In this document: one piece after another, positions 8,316 to 17,138 of the stretch
Numbering within the stretch: position 1 is the first letter of the stretch
How the letters are laid out: each line of letters starts with the position of its first letter
DNA from: Halomonas sp. NO4
GTDB lineage: Bacteria; Pseudomonadota; Gammaproteobacteria; Pseudomonadales; Halomonadaceae
Length of the DNA: 64,000 bases
NCBI RefSeq assembly: GCF_010994375.1
Contig: NZ_WHMA01000012.1
Location: 10,914 to 74,913 of the forward strand
Reading direction: 5' to 3'
Position numbers and translations under genes: made by a program
The notes under the pieces: model-generated
The model's input: the letters and a program-made list of their open reading frames with translations, nothing else
Database searches by the model: none
What the model was told of the DNA's origin: nothing

Positions 8316-9695
8316 TCAGCGGTAGATGAGCGTGGGCAGCCACATGGAGATCGCCGGGACGAAGGTCACCAGCAACAGCGCGATCACCAGCGGCACCAGG
8401 AAAGGCAGCGTGCCGCGCATGCACTTCTCGAAGGAGATGTGCGAGACGCGCGACAGCACGTAGAGCACCATGCCCACCGGCGGAGTGAGCAGGCCGATCA
8501 TCAGGTTGAGCACCATGATCACCCCGAAGTGCACGGGGTCGACCCCGACCGCCACGGCCAGCGGCAGCAGCACCGGCACCAGAATGGTGATGGCCGCGAT
8601 GGTCTCCATGAAGCAGCCGACCACGATCAGCACCAGGTTGGCGAACAGCAGCACCGCGAACTGGTTGTCCGAGAAGGGCCCCATCAGCGCCACCACGTGC
8701 TGGGTGACCTGGTTGCTGGTGAGGATCCAGGCGAAGATCGAGGCCCCGGCGACGATGAACAGGATGATGGCCGTCGTCTCGATGGTCTCCATGCTCACCC
8801 GCATCAGGCGCCGCCAGGTCAGGGTGCGATACACCACGGTGCCCAGGAAGAGCGCGTAGATGACCGCGGCGATGGCGGCCTCGGTGGGCGTGAAGGCCCC
8901 GGTGATGATACCGCCGACGATGATCACCGGGGTCAGCAGGGAGAGAAACGCCCGCTTGGCGGCGTAGCCCAGGAAACGGACCGAGAAGGTGGCATCCCGC
9001 GGGTAGCCTCGCCGCCGCGCCAGCAGGGTGATCATCACCATCAGCACCGCGCCCATCAGCAGGCCGGGAATCAGGCCGGCGGCGAAGAGCTGCCCCACCG
9101 AGGTAGAGGCCATGACCCCGTAGATCACCATGGGCAGGCTGGGGGGAATGATCGGCCCGATGGTGGAGGACGCCGCGGTGATGCCCACGGCAAACTCCTG
9201 GTCGTAGCCGGCATCGCGCATCGCCTTGATCTCGATGGTGCCCAGGCCACCGGCATCGGCCACGGCGGCGCCGGACATGCCCGAAAAGACGATGCTGGCG
9301 CCGACGTTGACGTGGCCGAGGCCACCGCGCATCCAGCCCATCAGAGCCTTGGCGAAGTCGAAGATGCGGTTGGTGATCCCGCCATTGTTCATCAGGTTGC
9401 CGGCCAGGATGAAGAACGGGATCGCCAGCAGCGGGAAGCTGTCGATGCCGTTGATCATGCGATGGGCAACAACCACGTCGGGCACCCGGCCGGTCAGATA
9501 GACGTACATCAGGCAGGAGCCGGCTAGGGCGATGGCGATGGGGATCCCCACCAGCAGCATCGTGAACAGGCTGACGAAAAGAAAGGCAAGATAATGGCCC
9601 TGCACGGCCAAGAAAAGGCACAGCGCAACGGCGAGGGCAGCGACGATCGGAGGGACCAGGGGACCTCGCCGCTTGGTGAGCTGGGTGGCAGTCAT
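8316..9695 (-). CDS. dctM: TRAP transporter large permease subunit DctM
   Basis: A 459-residue hydrophobic protein with about 12-13 membrane segments and the conserved DctM stretches AIPFFILAGNLMNNGGI, GMSGAAVADAGGLGTIEI and SSTIGPIIPPSLPMVIYG. It forms the ion-coupled translocation core of a TRAP transporter in the inner membrane, working with the small subunit encoded upstream and the periplasmic binding protein. In halophiles these are usually sodium-driven and take up carboxylates. Gap to dctQ is about 33 bases. Given its neighbours, the cargo is probably a sugar acid such as threonate, erythronate, galactonate or fuconate. Confidence 0.94.
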   Translation of the reverse strand: MTATQLTKRRGPLVPPIVAALAVALCLFLAVQGHYLAFLFVSLFTMLLVGIPIAIALAGSCLMYVYLTGRVPDVVVAHRMINGIDSFPLLAIPFFILAGNLMNNGGITNRIFDFAKALMGWMRGGLGHVNVGASIVFSGMSGAAVADAGGLGTIEIKAMRDAGYDQEFAVGITAASSTIGPIIPPSLPMVIYGVMASTSVGQLFAAGLIPGLLMGAVLMVMITLLARRRGYPRDATFSVRFLGYAAKRAFLSLLTPVIIVGGIITGAFTPTEAAIAAVIYALFLGTVVYRTLTWRRLMRVSMETIETTAIILFIVAGASIFAWILTSNQVTQHVVALMGPFSDNQFAVLLFANLVLIVVGCFMETIAAITILVPVLLPLAVAVGVDPVHFGVIMVLNLMIGLLTPPVGMVLYVLSRVSHISFEKCMRGTLPFLVPLVIALLLVTFVPAISMWLPTLIYR

Positions 9696-9728
9696 GCACA
9701 GTCTCCGGGGCGTGTTATGGCGTCGTTG

Positions 9729-10283
9729 TCATTGTTCGTCGTCCTCGGTGAACAGCAACTCGCTGCTGCGCTCCCGGCAATGGCGGACGGCTACCTGAAT
9801 CGACCGCAGCAGCATCAGCACGAAGCCGGCGAAGACGACGTAGTAGAGAAAGCTCTTGGGAATGTCGACCGACGTCATCATGGCGGTGGTGCGATCGGCG
9901 AGCTTGTAACTGATCCAGCAGCCGGCGACCAGGAACACAATCCGTGCCAGGTCGACGAGCAGGGCCATGACCAGCCCCACCCGACCGGGCATGTAGCGGT
10001 AGAAGAATTCCACGGCGATGTGAGAGTTCTTGCGAACGGCCATGGCGCTGCCCACAAACCCCACCATGATCAGGAAGTAGCGGGCCATCTCCTCGGTCCA
10101 GGCGATGGAGTCGCCCAGCACATAGCGGCTGAAGAACTGCAGAAACACGATGACCAGCAGCACCCAGAACAGAGCCAGGGTGACGTAGTCCTCGGGAGCA
10201 TGCTCCTTGAAGTCGAAGTAATCCTCTTCTTCGACATGGACCTCTCCCATTTGCGGGTCGGGCGGCAAGCGATTATCCGACAT
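9729..10283 (-). CDS. dctQ: TRAP transporter small permease subunit DctQ
   Basis: A 184-residue membrane protein with an acidic hydrophilic N-terminus of about 30 residues and then four membrane segments. The DctQ landmarks are present: SIAWTEEMARYFLIMVGFVG and AVRKNSHIAVEF. It pairs with DctM to form the TRAP membrane unit. The ATG at 10283 is preceded by AGGAGG at good distance; a GTG one codon upstream is also open. Middle gene of dctPQM. The acidic N-terminal extension before the first membrane segment is long for the family. Confidence 0.92.
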   Translation of the reverse strand: MSDNRLPPDPQMGEVHVEEEDYFDFKEHAPEDYVTLALFWVLLVIVFLQFFSRYVLGDSIAWTEEMARYFLIMVGFVGSAMAVRKNSHIAVEFFYRYMPGRVGLVMALLVDLARIVFLVAGCWISYKLADRTTAMMTSVDIPKSFLYYVVFAGFVLMLLRSIQVAVRHCRERSSELLFTEDDEQ

Positions 10284-10350
10284 CACGGCCTCCTTATCGT
10301 CGCCCCCCGCCGCTTGGCAGGGGGCGACATGGCTTCAGGTCACACGCCGG

Positions 10351-11352
10351 TTACTGGCCGATCGCTTGCAGGCGATCATAGGTTTCCTGGTCCCAGGTGG
10401 CGGCCTCACCGTTGTGGTGCGGCACCACCGCTTCACGGAAGGGCCCGGTATCCACCTCGTTGACCGTGGTGCCCTGCTCCTCGAACCAGGCAGCCAGCTC
10501 CTCCTCCTGCTGCAGGATGTCCTGAGTGATGCGCTCGCCGGCCTCGGCATACACCTCGCGGAAGATCTGGCGATCCTCTTCGGACAGGCGATTCCACAGC
10601 GGTCCGCCGGCGATGGTGATCAGCGAGTCGGTGATGTGCCCGGTCAGGTTGATGTAGTCCTGCACCTCGTGGAAGGCCTTGGCGCGGATAGTGGGCAGCG
10701 GGTTCTCCTGGGCATCGACGACACCCTGCTGCAGCGCCAGGTAGACCTCGGCAAAGGCGATGGGTGTGGGGTTAGCACCCACGGCCTCGGGGAACATCAT
10801 GTACATCGGCGCGTTGGGCGTGCGGATCTTGAGATCTTCCATGTCTTCGGGGGTGTCGATCGGCTCGTTCGACGTCACATGCCGGCGCCCGTAGTAGTTC
10901 ATGGCCAGCGGCACGTTGCCGGTCTCGTCCTCGTAGCCCTGGGAGATCTCCTCGAAGAGCTCGCTGTCGGCATACGCTTGCCAGTGGTCGAAATCACGGA
11001 ACATGTAGGGCGCCCCGGCGATGCCGATGGGTCCGTAGAAGCGCCCGGCGAACTGGTTGCCGGTGAAGATCAGATCCACCGTACCGAGTCCCAGGCCTTC
11101 GTTGATGTCGGCCTCCTTGCCCAGCGACGAGGCTGGGTGCACCTCGATAGTATAGCGCCCGTCGGTGCGCTCCTCGATCTCGTCAGCCGCCCACAGGGCC
11201 CACTCGTGATAGGGCTCGGAGGTTTCATAGACGTGGGCAAAACTGAGCTGCTCTTGCGCCTGGGCGACGCCGGCAATGCTCACGCCGGTGGCCAGCATGG
11301 CGGCGGTCAGGCAGCGCACGAGCGTTTGTTGACGTTGGCTGGTGTGACTCAT
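10351..11352 (-). CDS. dctP: TRAP transporter substrate-binding protein DctP
   Basis: A 333-residue periplasmic solute-binding protein. It has a typical signal peptide (about 32 residues, cleavage after GVAQA) and the DctP fold. The substrate-carboxylate arginine is expected in the segment DLKIRTPNAPMY, and the AEVYLALQQGVVDAQENP block is conserved. It delivers an organic acid to DctQM. A GAGGAGA ribosome site precedes the ATG. First gene of the dctPQM-Ldh_2 operon, with a promoter and a GTAT-rich operator upstream at 11454. Binding proteins of this group often recognise sugar acids, and the neighbourhood points that way; the exact ligand is unknown. Confidence 0.93.
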   Translation of the reverse strand: MSHTSQRQQTLVRCLTAAMLATGVSIAGVAQAQEQLSFAHVYETSEPYHEWALWAADEIEERTDGRYTIEVHPASSLGKEADINEGLGLGTVDLIFTGNQFAGRFYGPIGIAGAPYMFRDFDHWQAYADSELFEEISQGYEDETGNVPLAMNYYGRRHVTSNEPIDTPEDMEDLKIRTPNAPMYMMFPEAVGANPTPIAFAEVYLALQQGVVDAQENPLPTIRAKAFHEVQDYINLTGHITDSLITIAGGPLWNRLSEEDRQIFREVYAEAGERITQDILQQEEELAAWFEEQGTTVNEVDTGPFREAVVPHHNGEAATWDQETYDRLQAIGQ

Positions 11353-11453
11353 TGTGCTTGTCTCCTCACAGCAGGTTGCACATTGTTGTGGTTGTCGGAT
11401 GCGCGGTGGCGGCGCCGTCTGGCGGAGTTCTCGCTCCCACCTGAATGTCTAGC

Positions 11454-11481
11454 TGTATACGTATCATACCACCTAGCCCAA
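11454..11481 (-). promoter_or_regulatory. Putative dctP promoter with overlapping operator (site D)
   Basis: On the minus strand TTGGGC and TATACA are separated by 16 bases, about 100 bases before dctP. The interval from -10 into the spacer reads GTATGATACGTATAC (11455-11469), which contains two overlapping palindromes (GTATGATAC and ATACGTAT) and resembles the GTATGACAGGTAT motif of the other island promoters. Promoter strength and regulator are inferred. Confidence 0.45.
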
Positions 11482-11528
11482 AACTAGCCGCTCCATCGGC
11501 AACACGCAAGCCCGGCGGTGCCGTGTCA

Positions 11529-12728
11529 TCAACGCACGGTCGCGGTTGACGCCACCGGGGTCGCCGTGCCATGCAAACGGCGGCGCAGCCGCGCCAGCAG
11601 GTCAGGGTCACCAAAGCCGCCCGCCTTGGTCATGACGCGCCGACGCCGGTCGCCATCGAGCCAGCCAACCGCCACGCCCGGGGCCCACTCCCCCTGGACC
11701 GCAATGCTGGTCACCCCCAGGCGACGGAGCGTCGCCATGGCGATATCTCCACCGGTCAGGAAGAGTAAGTAAACACCGGAAGGCCAGGCCGTCACCGCAA
11801 CGGCGACTCGCTCGGCCATGGCCGCCGCCACCCGCTCCGGGTCGTGGAATGCCGAGCTGTCGCCGCCGGGTATCACCACCTCGGCCGAAGACCGTCCGGA
11901 CGCAGACGAGACCGCCAGGGCCTCGACCGTTGTCGGCGCGGGCACCTCGGCGCACAGCCGCGCCAGCTGCTCCCGGGCCCGGGGACTGCGCGAGCCCACC
12001 GCGAAGAGATGCGCCGTGACCCCCTCCAGCAGCCGAGTCGGCCCGCACAGGCGCCCCACATGACGCTGGGCCACGGCAGTGGCGAGCCCCGCCGCCCCGG
12101 CCAGCAGTCGCGCCGGCCCGCCGCTGAGCACGCGGTCGTAGAGATGGGCAAGGTCGGTATCGCTGGCGGCATCGGCGACACAGTCACCCGCCGGCAGCGC
12201 TTGCCCCGGGCCGGACCGATGGCGCGTCAGCGTTACCCCATGGTCACCGAACAGGCGATCCAGCGGCCCCAGCGGCGGGGCTGAGCGGGCGTCCTGGCCA
12301 TAGGCAGTGCTGGCCAGCGGCGCACCGTCGACCCACACCTCGGCCCCTTGCACGATGCGCCCCTGGGCCGGTACGGCCGGGGCGAGCAGCAGCGGCCGCT
12401 CGACGACGCGACGCAGCGCCAGGCACTCCGCCACCACCGCCCCGCGCAGGGTGGAGTCGACCTTCTTGAACCACACCGTGGGCGCCAAGGGTACGAGCAG
12501 GCGCGCGGCCCGCTCGACGCGCTCGGCGGCGGCGGCCGGCGGCAAATGACGCGACTCGGTGTTGACGGCGACCACCGCCGGCGGCTCCTCCCAACTCGCC
12601 AGGGCCTCGGCCAGTTTCGACAGGTCGATCACCACGCGCGTACTCGCTCCGCGGGCGGCAAAGGGTGCCGCGGCATCCAGCGCCCCGGTGAGGTCGTCGG
12701 CAATGATCGCCACTCGACAGCGGCTCAC
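11529..12728 (-). CDS. dtnK: Four-carbon acid sugar kinase (D-threonate/D-erythronate kinase type)
   Basis: A 399-residue kinase of the DUF1537 family. The N-terminal domain begins with the hallmark [17 protein letters not shown] (residues about 8-24) and has [11 protein letters not shown] near residue 90. The C-terminal nucleotide-binding domain has the glycine-rich [15 protein letters not shown] near 325 and KAGGFGDPD near the end. Family members phosphorylate D-threonate or D-erythronate at the 4-hydroxyl. The start GTG overlaps the stop of the pdxA-like gene by 4 bases (GTGA), so the two are translationally coupled. This pairing is the known signature of threonate/erythronate breakdown to dihydroxyacetone phosphate. 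Confidence 0.86.
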   Translation of the reverse strand: MSRCRVAIIADDLTGALDAAAPFAARGASTRVVIDLSKLAEALASWEEPPAVVAVNTESRHLPPAAAAERVERAARLLVPLAPTVWFKKVDSTLRGAVVAECLALRRVVERPLLLAPAVPAQGRIVQGAEVWVDGAPLASTAYGQDARSAPPLGPLDRLFGDHGVTLTRHRSGPGQALPAGDCVADAASDTDLAHLYDRVLSGGPARLLAGAAGLATAVAQRHVGRLCGPTRLLEGVTAHLFAVGSRSPRAREQLARLCAEVPAPTTVEALAVSSASGRSSAEVVIPGGDSSAFHDPERVAAAMAERVAVAVTAWPSGVYLLFLTGGDIAMATLRRLGVTSIAVQGEWAPGVAVGWLDGDRRRRVMTKAGGFGDPDLLARLRRRLHGTATPVASTATVR

Positions 12729-13723
12729 GGCTCCACCCCCTCCGCCAGACGACGAGCGTAGGCGATCGCCGAGCCCATGTTGGTGGCATCGGCCCGCCCC
12801 TGCCAGGCGATATCGAAGGCCGTGCCGTGGTCCACCGAGGTGCGCTGTACCGGCAGGCCGAGGCTCACATTCACGGTGGTGTCGAAGGCGATCAGCTTCA
12901 CCGGGATATGGCCCTGGTCATGATACTGCGCCACCACCAGGTCGAACTCGCCCTGGGCGGCGCGGTAGAAGACCGTGTCCGCCGAGATCGGCCCGCGGAC
13001 ATCGAAACCCCGCTCGGCCAGCGCCGCCACTGCCGGGGCGATACGGCGGTCATCCTCGTCACCGAAGATACCGCCCTCGCCGCAATGGGGGTTGAGGCCA
13101 GCCACGGCGATGCGCGGCCGGGCCTTGCCGAGTTTCTCCAGATGAGCGTGGCCGGCTTCCACGGTGGCGGTGATGCGCTCGGGCGTGACCCGCTCGATCG
13201 CCTCGCGCAGCGACACATGGGTCGAGACGTGCAGGGTCGAGAGCCGCTCGGAGGCGAGCAGCATGAAGGACGACGGCGCCCCGGTGAGCGAGGCCAGCAT
13301 GCCGGTGTGGCCATCGTAGTAGTGGCCCGCGGCGTGCAGCGCCGCCTTGTTGAGCGGCGCGGTGACGATCACCCGGGCACGCCCCGCCTGCACCAGCTCC
13401 ACGGCCGTGCGGACGCAGCGAAAGGCCATGTCGCCGCCAGCGGCGCTGACCTGCCCATCGGGGAGCTCGGCGTCGGCCGGCAGGGACACCGGCGCCACTG
13501 CCACGGCTTCTTCGGCGCCCTCGGCTTCATCCAGCGTCACCAGATTCAGCTCGGCCTCGATCATTCTGGCCGCTCGCCGGTAGATGGCCGGGTCACCGAC
13601 CAGCAGGGTGGAGGCCCGCTCGGCGGGCGACATGGCCGCCACGGCACGGCAGATGATCTCCGGGCCGATGCCCGCCGGATCGCCCATGGTGATGGCGATG
13701 TCATAAGTTGTATTCGCGTTCAT
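12725..13723 (-). CDS. pdxA2: 4-phospho-D-threonate/erythronate dehydrogenase, PdxA-like
   Basis: A 332-residue PdxA-family protein. The start motif [14 protein letters not shown] is near residue 10. The metal-binding histidines are in [26 protein letters not shown] and [11 protein letters not shown]. PdxA2 enzymes oxidise 4-phospho-D-threonate or erythronate; decarboxylation of the product gives dihydroxyacetone phosphate. The alternative, true PdxA of vitamin B6 synthesis, is disfavoured because the gene sits between an SDR and dtnK with 4-base overlaps on both sides rather than beside ksgA/surA. The ATG at 13723 overlaps the SDR stop (ATGA). Confidence 0.85.
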   Translation of the reverse strand: MNANTTYDIAITMGDPAGIGPEIICRAVAAMSPAERASTLLVGDPAIYRRAARMIEAELNLVTLDEAEGAEEAVAVAPVSLPADAELPDGQVSAAGGDMAFRCVRTAVELVQAGRARVIVTAPLNKAALHAAGHYYDGHTGMLASLTGAPSSFMLLASERLSTLHVSTHVSLREAIERVTPERITATVEAGHAHLEKLGKARPRIAVAGLNPHCGEGGIFGDEDDRRIAPAVAALAERGFDVRGPISADTVFYRAAQGEFDLVVAQYHDQGHIPVKLIAFDTTVNVSLGLPVQRTSVDHGTAFDIAWQGRADATNMGSAIAYARRLAEGVEP

Positions 13724-14484
13724 GGCATCAGCTGCCCGCCGTTGACCTCGATGACCTGACCATTGACGTAGCCGCTCAGTGACTCGGTGCCCAGGAAGAG
13801 ATAGGCGCCCACGCACTCCTCCGCGCTCCCCAGTCGCCCCATGGGGATGGTGGCGCGTGCCGCTTCCATCTGGGCGTCGTTGGAGTGACGCTCATGGAAA
13901 TCGGTGGCGATCACACCGGGCGCCACGGCGTTGACGCGAATGCCCTCTCCGGCCAGCTCCTTGGCCATGTTGCGCGTCAGATTGCTGACGAAGGCCTTGG
14001 CCGAGGCGTAGAGCCCCGCGCCCGCTCCCCCGCCATTGCGCGCCGCGATGGAACTGGTATGGATGACGTTGCCGCCGCCCGCCTGCCGGAAGTGGGGCAA
14101 CGCCGCACGACTGGCCATCACCACCGAGCGCACATTGAGGTCCATGACCCGGTCGTACTGTTCATCGTCGATATCGGCCAGCGAGACCCGTCCCAGCATG
14201 TCCCCGGCATTGTTGACCAGCACGTCCAGGCCGCCCAGCTGTTCGGCCGCCTCGTCGACGACGCGCGACACCTCGGCCGAGCGACTGACATCGCCCTGGA
14301 CCAGCCACGCCTTGCCACCGGCCTCCTGGATCGCCTGGACAACAGCCTGCGCAGCGTCTGCACTATGATGGTAGTGCACCGCCACGTGCGCGCCCAGGGC
14401 ACCGAACTGGCGCGCTACGGCCGCTCCGATGCCGCGACTCGCCCCGGTCACCAGCACCCGTTTGCCTTTCCACTCGTCGAACAT
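13720..14484 (-). CDS. SDR-family oxidoreductase (FabG-like) of the threonate operon
   Basis: A 254-residue classical short-chain dehydrogenase with [12 protein letters not shown] at residues 13-24, NNAG near 90, and a Ser/Tyr/Lys catalytic set ([17 protein letters not shown]). The segment [11 protein letters not shown] after beta-2 lacks an acidic residue, which suggests NADP. First gene of the SDR-pdxA2-dtnK operon, with AGGAGAA before the ATG and a shared divergent control region with the FAH-family gene at 14645. It may interconvert a 2- or 3-keto form of a tetronate, but no specific activity can be assigned from sequence. Confidence 0.82.
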   Translation of the reverse strand: MFDEWKGKRVLVTGASRGIGAAVARQFGALGAHVAVHYHHSADAAQAVVQAIQEAGGKAWLVQGDVSRSAEVSRVVDEAAEQLGGLDVLVNNAGDMLGRVSLADIDDEQYDRVMDLNVRSVVMASRAALPHFRQAGGGNVIHTSSIAARNGGGAGAGLYASAKAFVSNLTRNMAKELAGEGIRVNAVAPGVIATDFHERHSNDAQMEAARATIPMGRLGSAEECVGAYLFLGTESLSGYVNGQVIEVNGGQLMP

Positions 14485-14549
14485 GCCGTTCTCCTGTCGC
14501 TGTCTGTCGCTATCGCGTTCCGGTTATCGGTTGGCTATAGTGTCGATGG

Positions 14550-14563
14550 CATACCTGTCATAC
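14550..14563. promoter_or_regulatory. Putative GntR operator, site B, in a divergent promoter region
   Basis: On the minus strand this reads GTATGACAGGTATG. Its 11-base part ATACCTGTCAT (14551-14561, plus strand) is repeated exactly in inverse orientation at 22211-22221, before dgoD. It lies in the 160-base region between the divergent starts of the SDR (14484) and the FAH-family gene (14645), where one bound regulator could control both operons. Core GT-N3-AC fits FadR-subfamily operators. Confidence 0.55.
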
Positions 14564-14644
14564 AACACTACACCAATAGCACGATAGACGATGACTGGCC
14601 AGGCGCCAGTCCGTCACCCAAAAACACACGCTGATGGAGGCCAC

Positions 14645-15808
14645 ATGACACCCCTTTCGCCGACGGACCTGTTGCCCACCGACCTGGACGACGCTCTCCT
14701 GTTGGGCCGCGTCTGGCGCGACACCCCTCGCCCCGGCCCGGCCCTGGTGGCGGTGCGGGGCGGTGAGGTCTTCGACATCTCCGCCAGCGAGCCGACCATG
14801 GCCGATCTGCTGGAGCGAGACGACCTCGCCGAGCTCGTCGCCGGCGCCAATGGCGAGCGCCTCGGCCGCGTGGAAACGCTGCTGGACAACTCCCTGGCCT
14901 CGCCGCAGCGGGCTCCCTATCTGCTCGCCCCCTGCGACCTCCAGGCGGTCAAGGCGTGCGGCGTCACCTTCGCAGTGAGTCTGCTCGAGCGGGTGATCGA
15001 GGAACAGGCCGGCGGCGACCCGACTCGCGCCGGCGAACTGCGCGCCGAGCTGCAGCAGCTCATCGGCAGCGACCTGTCACGCATGCGGCCCGGTTCCGAC
15101 GAGGCCCAGGCCCTCAAGGAAGCCCTGCAGGGGCGCGGCGCCTGGTCCCAATACATGGAAGTGGGCCTCGGCCCGGACGCCGAGGTGTTCACCAAGGCGC
15201 AGCCGCTCGCCACGGTGGGCTTGGGTGCCAGCGTGGGTCTGCACCCGGCCTCAAAATGGAACAATCCCGAGCCGGAGATCGTGCTCGCCGTGGATTCCCG
15301 TGGCGGCGTCAAGGGGGCGAGCCTCGGCAACGACGTCAACCTGCGCGACGTCGAAGGGCGCAGCGCCCTGCTGCTGGGCAAGGCCAAGGACAACAACGCC
15401 TCCAGCGCCATCGGTCCCTTCATCCGCGTCTTCGACGAGCGCTTCACCCTCGACAGCGTGCGCCAGTGCCAGGTGTCGCTGCGCATCGAGGGCGCCGACG
15501 ACGACTTCCTGCTCGAGGATGCCAGCGACATGCGCGAGATCAGCCGCGATCCCCTGGACCTGGTCAACCAGACCATCGGCGCCCACCACCAGTATCCCGA
15601 CGGTTTCATGCTCTATCTGGGCACCATGTTTTCGCCGATCAAGGATCGTGACGGCGCGGGCCAGGGATTCACGCACCACCTCGGCGACCGGGTGACCATC
15701 GCCACCCCGGCGCTGGGCGCCCTGGTCAATCCCGTGGGACGCAGCGACCAGCTGCCGCCCTGGACCTACGGCATCCGCGAGCTGATGCGTCACCTGGCCA
15801 GCCGCTGA
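14645..15808 (+). CDS. FAH-family protein, possible 2-keto-3-deoxy sugar acid dehydratase
   Basis: A 387-residue protein with a C-terminal fumarylacetoacetate-hydrolase domain (from about residue 95) and a longer N-terminal region than the 283-residue FAH protein at 2729. Active-site-like blocks are CGVTFAVSLLERVIEEQ, NPEPEIVLAVDSRG and GNDVNLRDVEGRSALLLGKAK. Its length and layout resemble 2-keto-3-deoxy-D-xylonate dehydratase (XylX), which yields alpha-ketoglutarate semialdehyde; that product would feed the dehydrogenase at 2-871. GGAGG lies 5 bases before the ATG. It is followed by an enolase-superfamily dehydratase 27 bases downstream. Dehydratase function is inferred. Confidence 0.72.
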   Translation: MTPLSPTDLLPTDLDDALLLGRVWRDTPRPGPALVAVRGGEVFDISASEPTMADLLERDDLAELVAGANGERLGRVETLLDNSLASPQRAPYLLAPCDLQAVKACGVTFAVSLLERVIEEQAGGDPTRAGELRAELQQLIGSDLSRMRPGSDEAQALKEALQGRGAWSQYMEVGLGPDAEVFTKAQPLATVGLGASVGLHPASKWNNPEPEIVLAVDSRGGVKGASLGNDVNLRDVEGRSALLLGKAKDNNASSAIGPFIRVFDERFTLDSVRQCQVSLRIEGADDDFLLEDASDMREISRDPLDLVNQTIGAHHQYPDGFMLYLGTMFSPIKDRDGAGQGFTHHLGDRVTIATPALGALVNPVGRSDQLPPWTYGIRELMRHLASR

Positions 15809-15835
15809 TTTCCCCACCCGCCGAGGAGCTCCCCC

Positions 15836-17137
15836 ATGACGACCATCACCCGCGTCGAGGTACAGGACATCCGTTTCCCCACCTCGCGCTCGCTCGACGG
15901 CTCGGACGCCATGAACGCCGCGCCGGACTACTCTGCCACCTACGTGATCCTGCACACCGATGATCAGGGCCCTGAGGGTCACGGCCTCACCTTCACCATC
16001 GGCCGCGGCAACGAGATCGTGGTCACCGCGGTGCAGTCGCTGACCCCACTGATCGAGGGGCGCACCCTCGACGCCATCACCGCCGACATGGGCGCCTTCT
16101 GGCGCGAGATCACCGGTGACAGCCAGCTGCGCTGGATCGGCCCCGACAAGGGCGCCATTCACCTCGCCACCGCGGCCATCGTCAATGCGGTGTGGGACCT
16201 GTGGGCCAAGCGCGAGGGCAAGCCGGTGTGGAAGCTGCTCGTCGACATGACGCCCGAGCAGCTGGTGCGCTGCCTGGACTTCCGCTTCGTCACCGACGCC
16301 CTGACGCCCGAGGAGGCCATCGCCCTGCTCAAGCGCCAGGAATCGGGCAAGGCCGAGCGCGAGGCCGAGATGCGCCGCGACGGCTTTCCCGCCTACACCA
16401 CCTCGGCGGGCTGGCTGGGCTACTCGGACGACAAGGTGCGCCGCCTGGCCCGCGAGGGGCTCGCCGAGGGCTGGACCCACTTCAAGCAGAAGATCGGCGG
16501 CGACCTGGCCGAAGATCGCCGCCGTGCCGCACTGCTGCGCGAGGAGATCGGCTGGGACAACGTCCTGATGATGGACGCCAACCAGGTGTGGGAAGTCGAC
16601 GAGAGCGTCGCCAAGATGCGCCAGCTCGCCGAGTTCGCCCCGCTGTGGATCGAGGAGCCCACCAGCCCCGACGACATCCTCGGCCATGCCGAGATCCGGC
16701 ATCGCATCGCGCCCATCGGTGTGGCCACCGGCGAACACTGTCACAACAAGGTGATGTTCAAGCAGCTGCTGCAGGCCGACGCCATCGATTACTGTCAGCT
16801 CGACGCGGCGCGCCTGGGCGGCCTCAACGAGGTGATCCTGGTAGCGCTGATGGCGGCCAAGTTCGGTGTGCCGGTATGTCCCCACGCCGGCGGCGTGGGG
16901 CTGTGCGAGTACGTGCAGCACATCTCGCTGTTCGACTACATCGCCGTCTCCGGCAGTCTGGAAGGCCGCGTCCTGGAGTACGTCGACCACCTCCACGAGC
17001 ACTTCATCGACCCGGTGGTGGTCAAGAACGGCCGCTACCAGGTGCCCACCGCCCCGGGTTACAGCATTACGCTGCACGCCGAGTCGCTGGCCCGCCACCG
17101 TTTCCCCGACGGCGCCGCCTGGCAGGAGGAGGCCTGA
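15836..17137 (+). CDS. L-fuconate dehydratase-like enolase-superfamily enzyme
   Basis: A 433-residue mandelate-racemase-subgroup enolase. The barrel carries the KxK base motif (HFKQKIGG), metal ligands in LMMDANQVW, WIEEPTSPDD and ATGEHCHN, and the general-acid histidine in CPHAGGVGL. The long N-terminal capping region with LRWIGPDKGAIHLATAAIVNA and the overall length match L-fuconate dehydratase (FucD; human ENOSF1 homolog), which converts L-fuconate to 2-keto-3-deoxy-L-fuconate. The next two steps could be the SDR and hydrolase at 1932-3580. GAGGAG before the ATG. The neighbour downstream starts 2 bases after its stop. Confidence 0.87.
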   Translation: MTTITRVEVQDIRFPTSRSLDGSDAMNAAPDYSATYVILHTDDQGPEGHGLTFTIGRGNEIVVTAVQSLTPLIEGRTLDAITADMGAFWREITGDSQLRWIGPDKGAIHLATAAIVNAVWDLWAKREGKPVWKLLVDMTPEQLVRCLDFRFVTDALTPEEAIALLKRQESGKAEREAEMRRDGFPAYTTSAGWLGYSDDKVRRLAREGLAEGWTHFKQKIGGDLAEDRRRAALLREEIGWDNVLMMDANQVWEVDESVAKMRQLAEFAPLWIEEPTSPDDILGHAEIRHRIAPIGVATGEHCHNKVMFKQLLQADAIDYCQLDAARLGGLNEVILVALMAAKFGVPVCPHAGGVGLCEYVQHISLFDYIAVSGSLEGRVLEYVDHLHEHFIDPVVVKNGRYQVPTAPGYSITLHAESLARHRFPDGAAWQEEA

Positions 17138-17138
17138 G

